This document shows, piece after piece, positions 13,240-13,892 of a stretch of 13,892 nt of DNA. Position numbers and translations under genes: made by a program. How positions within the stretch are numbered: the first letter of the stretch is position 1; each line of letters opens with the position of its first letter. Source of the DNA: Roseiarcus sp050015935 (lineage in GTDB: Bacteria; Pseudomonadota; Alphaproteobacteria; Rhizobiales; Beijerinckiaceae); contig JBEKAL010000123.1 in assembly GCA_050015935.1 (NCBI GenBank), forward strand, positions 1 to 13,892, written 5' to 3'. The notes beneath the pieces were generated by a model. It was not told the DNA's origin. It did no database searches and worked only from the letters and a program-made list of their open reading frames with translations.

Positions 13240-13892
13240 ATGCAGGGACCCAGGCCGTGGTATTCTCTTCTCTATGTTCACGTGCTGATCGGCATCGTTC
13301 TGGGGGGGGCTGCTCGGCGTCTACGAGCCGTGGTTGGCCAAGAGCGACTGGATCAAGGCGCTGGGCGACGGTTTCGTCAGCCTGATCAAGATGGTGATCG
13401 CGCCGATCATTTTTTGCACCATCGTATCCGGCATCGCCCATATCAAGGACGCCGCGAGCGTCGGGCGCATCGGCGTCAAGGCGCTGGTCTATTTTGAAAT
13501 CGTCTCGACCTTCGCCCTCGCCATCGGCCTCGTAATCGGCAATGTCTTCAAGCCCGGCGCCGGCGCCGCCGGTCAGGCCGACGCCGCCGCCATCGCGGGC
13601 TTCGCCAAACAGGCGGGCGAAATGAAGCCGGTCGATTTCGTGTTGCATATCATTCCCGACAGCGCGGTCGGCGCCTTCGCGCGCGGCGACGTCCTGCAGG
13701 TGCTGCTGTTCGCGATCCTGTTCGGCTTCGCCCTGATGCTGATGGGCGCGCGCGGCGAAGCGCTGCGCGGCCTGGTCGACGACGTCGCCAAGGCGATGTT
13801 CGGCATCATCAACATCATCATGCGCGCCGCGCCGTTCGGCGCCTTCGGCGCGATGGCCTACACCATCGGCGTCAACGGCCCCAAATTCTTCG
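13240..13892 (+). CDS. dctA: C4-dicarboxylate/cation symporter DctA, partial, with a frameshift
   Basis: DctA is an inner-membrane sodium or proton symporter for succinate, fumarate and malate. The start ATG 13240 follows a strong purine run (GAGGGGGGCGGG). The first 21 codons (MQGPRPWYSLLYVHVLIGIV) are in one frame. After a run of eight G (13302-13309), the matching protein continues in the frame shifted by one: LLGVYEPWLAKSDWIKALGD, then LIKMVIAPIIFCTIVSGIA, ALVYFEIVSTFALAIGLVIG, FVLHIIPDSAVGAFARGDVL, and APFGAFGAMAYTIG. That frame is open to the window's end; the rest of about 430 residues lies beyond. As written, the protein would stop at 13497. Seven G would restore it. A real mutation, slippage-based switching or a sequencing error are all possible. 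Confidence 0.85.

Noticed and set aside
1..13892. CRISPR arrays, toxin-antitoxin pairs, insertion sequence transposases
   Set aside because: I found no regularly spaced repeat array, no paired small genes of those types and no transposase motifs.

Overview
The window reads as a GC-rich alphaproteobacterial chromosome segment, most likely Hyphomicrobiales (Rhizobiales). The support is a PdhS-type cytoplasmic histidine kinase, a phasin (polyhydroxyalkanoate granules), a tRNA-His with the derived alphaproteobacterial acceptor end (G1-U72, A73), and -35/-10 elements of the TTGCAC-N17-CTATAT type. A methylotrophic or methanotrophic relative is possible, but nothing in the window proves it.

Layout, left to right. 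(1) Bases 1-600 look less GC-rich than the rest and hold one believable gene, a 69-residue precursor with a Tat-like signal that would release a 12-residue, two-cysteine peptide. (2) Bases 510-1045 hold no gene I can support, only repeats. (3) On the minus strand, 1046-3705 is a decaying block: an apparently intact glcE, a 3' stub of glcD overlapping it, no glcF, and a pncB that has lost an internal segment and its reading frame. (4) On the plus strand, 3803-6701 is a tight lutABC operon for lactate oxidation, its genes joined by GTGA and ATGA overlaps. (5) An exported YcbB-like L,D-transpeptidase (6781-8226) and a secreted DUF2147 protein (8542-8913) follow. (6) Convergent to these, 9013-11880 encodes a PdhS-like kinase. 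It is divergent from phaP (12139-12504), and the 258-bp region between them is rich in regulatory signals: two near-consensus CtrA boxes, a GANTC site, an alphaproteobacterial promoter and two PhaR-like operators. (7) A tRNA-His gene (12743-12819) has a 44-bp exact copy of its 3' part 184 bp downstream, the pattern of a tRNA attachment site with a nearly vanished element between the copies. (8) The window ends inside a dctA-like dicarboxylate symporter gene whose frame is broken at a run of eight G.

Functionally, lutABC and dctA suggest use of organic acids, and the phasin points to carbon storage. The PdhS-like kinase probably belongs to the DivK/CtrA cell-cycle circuit. The glycolate oxidase and NAD-salvage genes look as if they are being lost. 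The best leads for something unreported are the short two-cysteine exported peptide, the 184-bp tRNA-His duplication, and the shared CtrA/PhaR-type control region.
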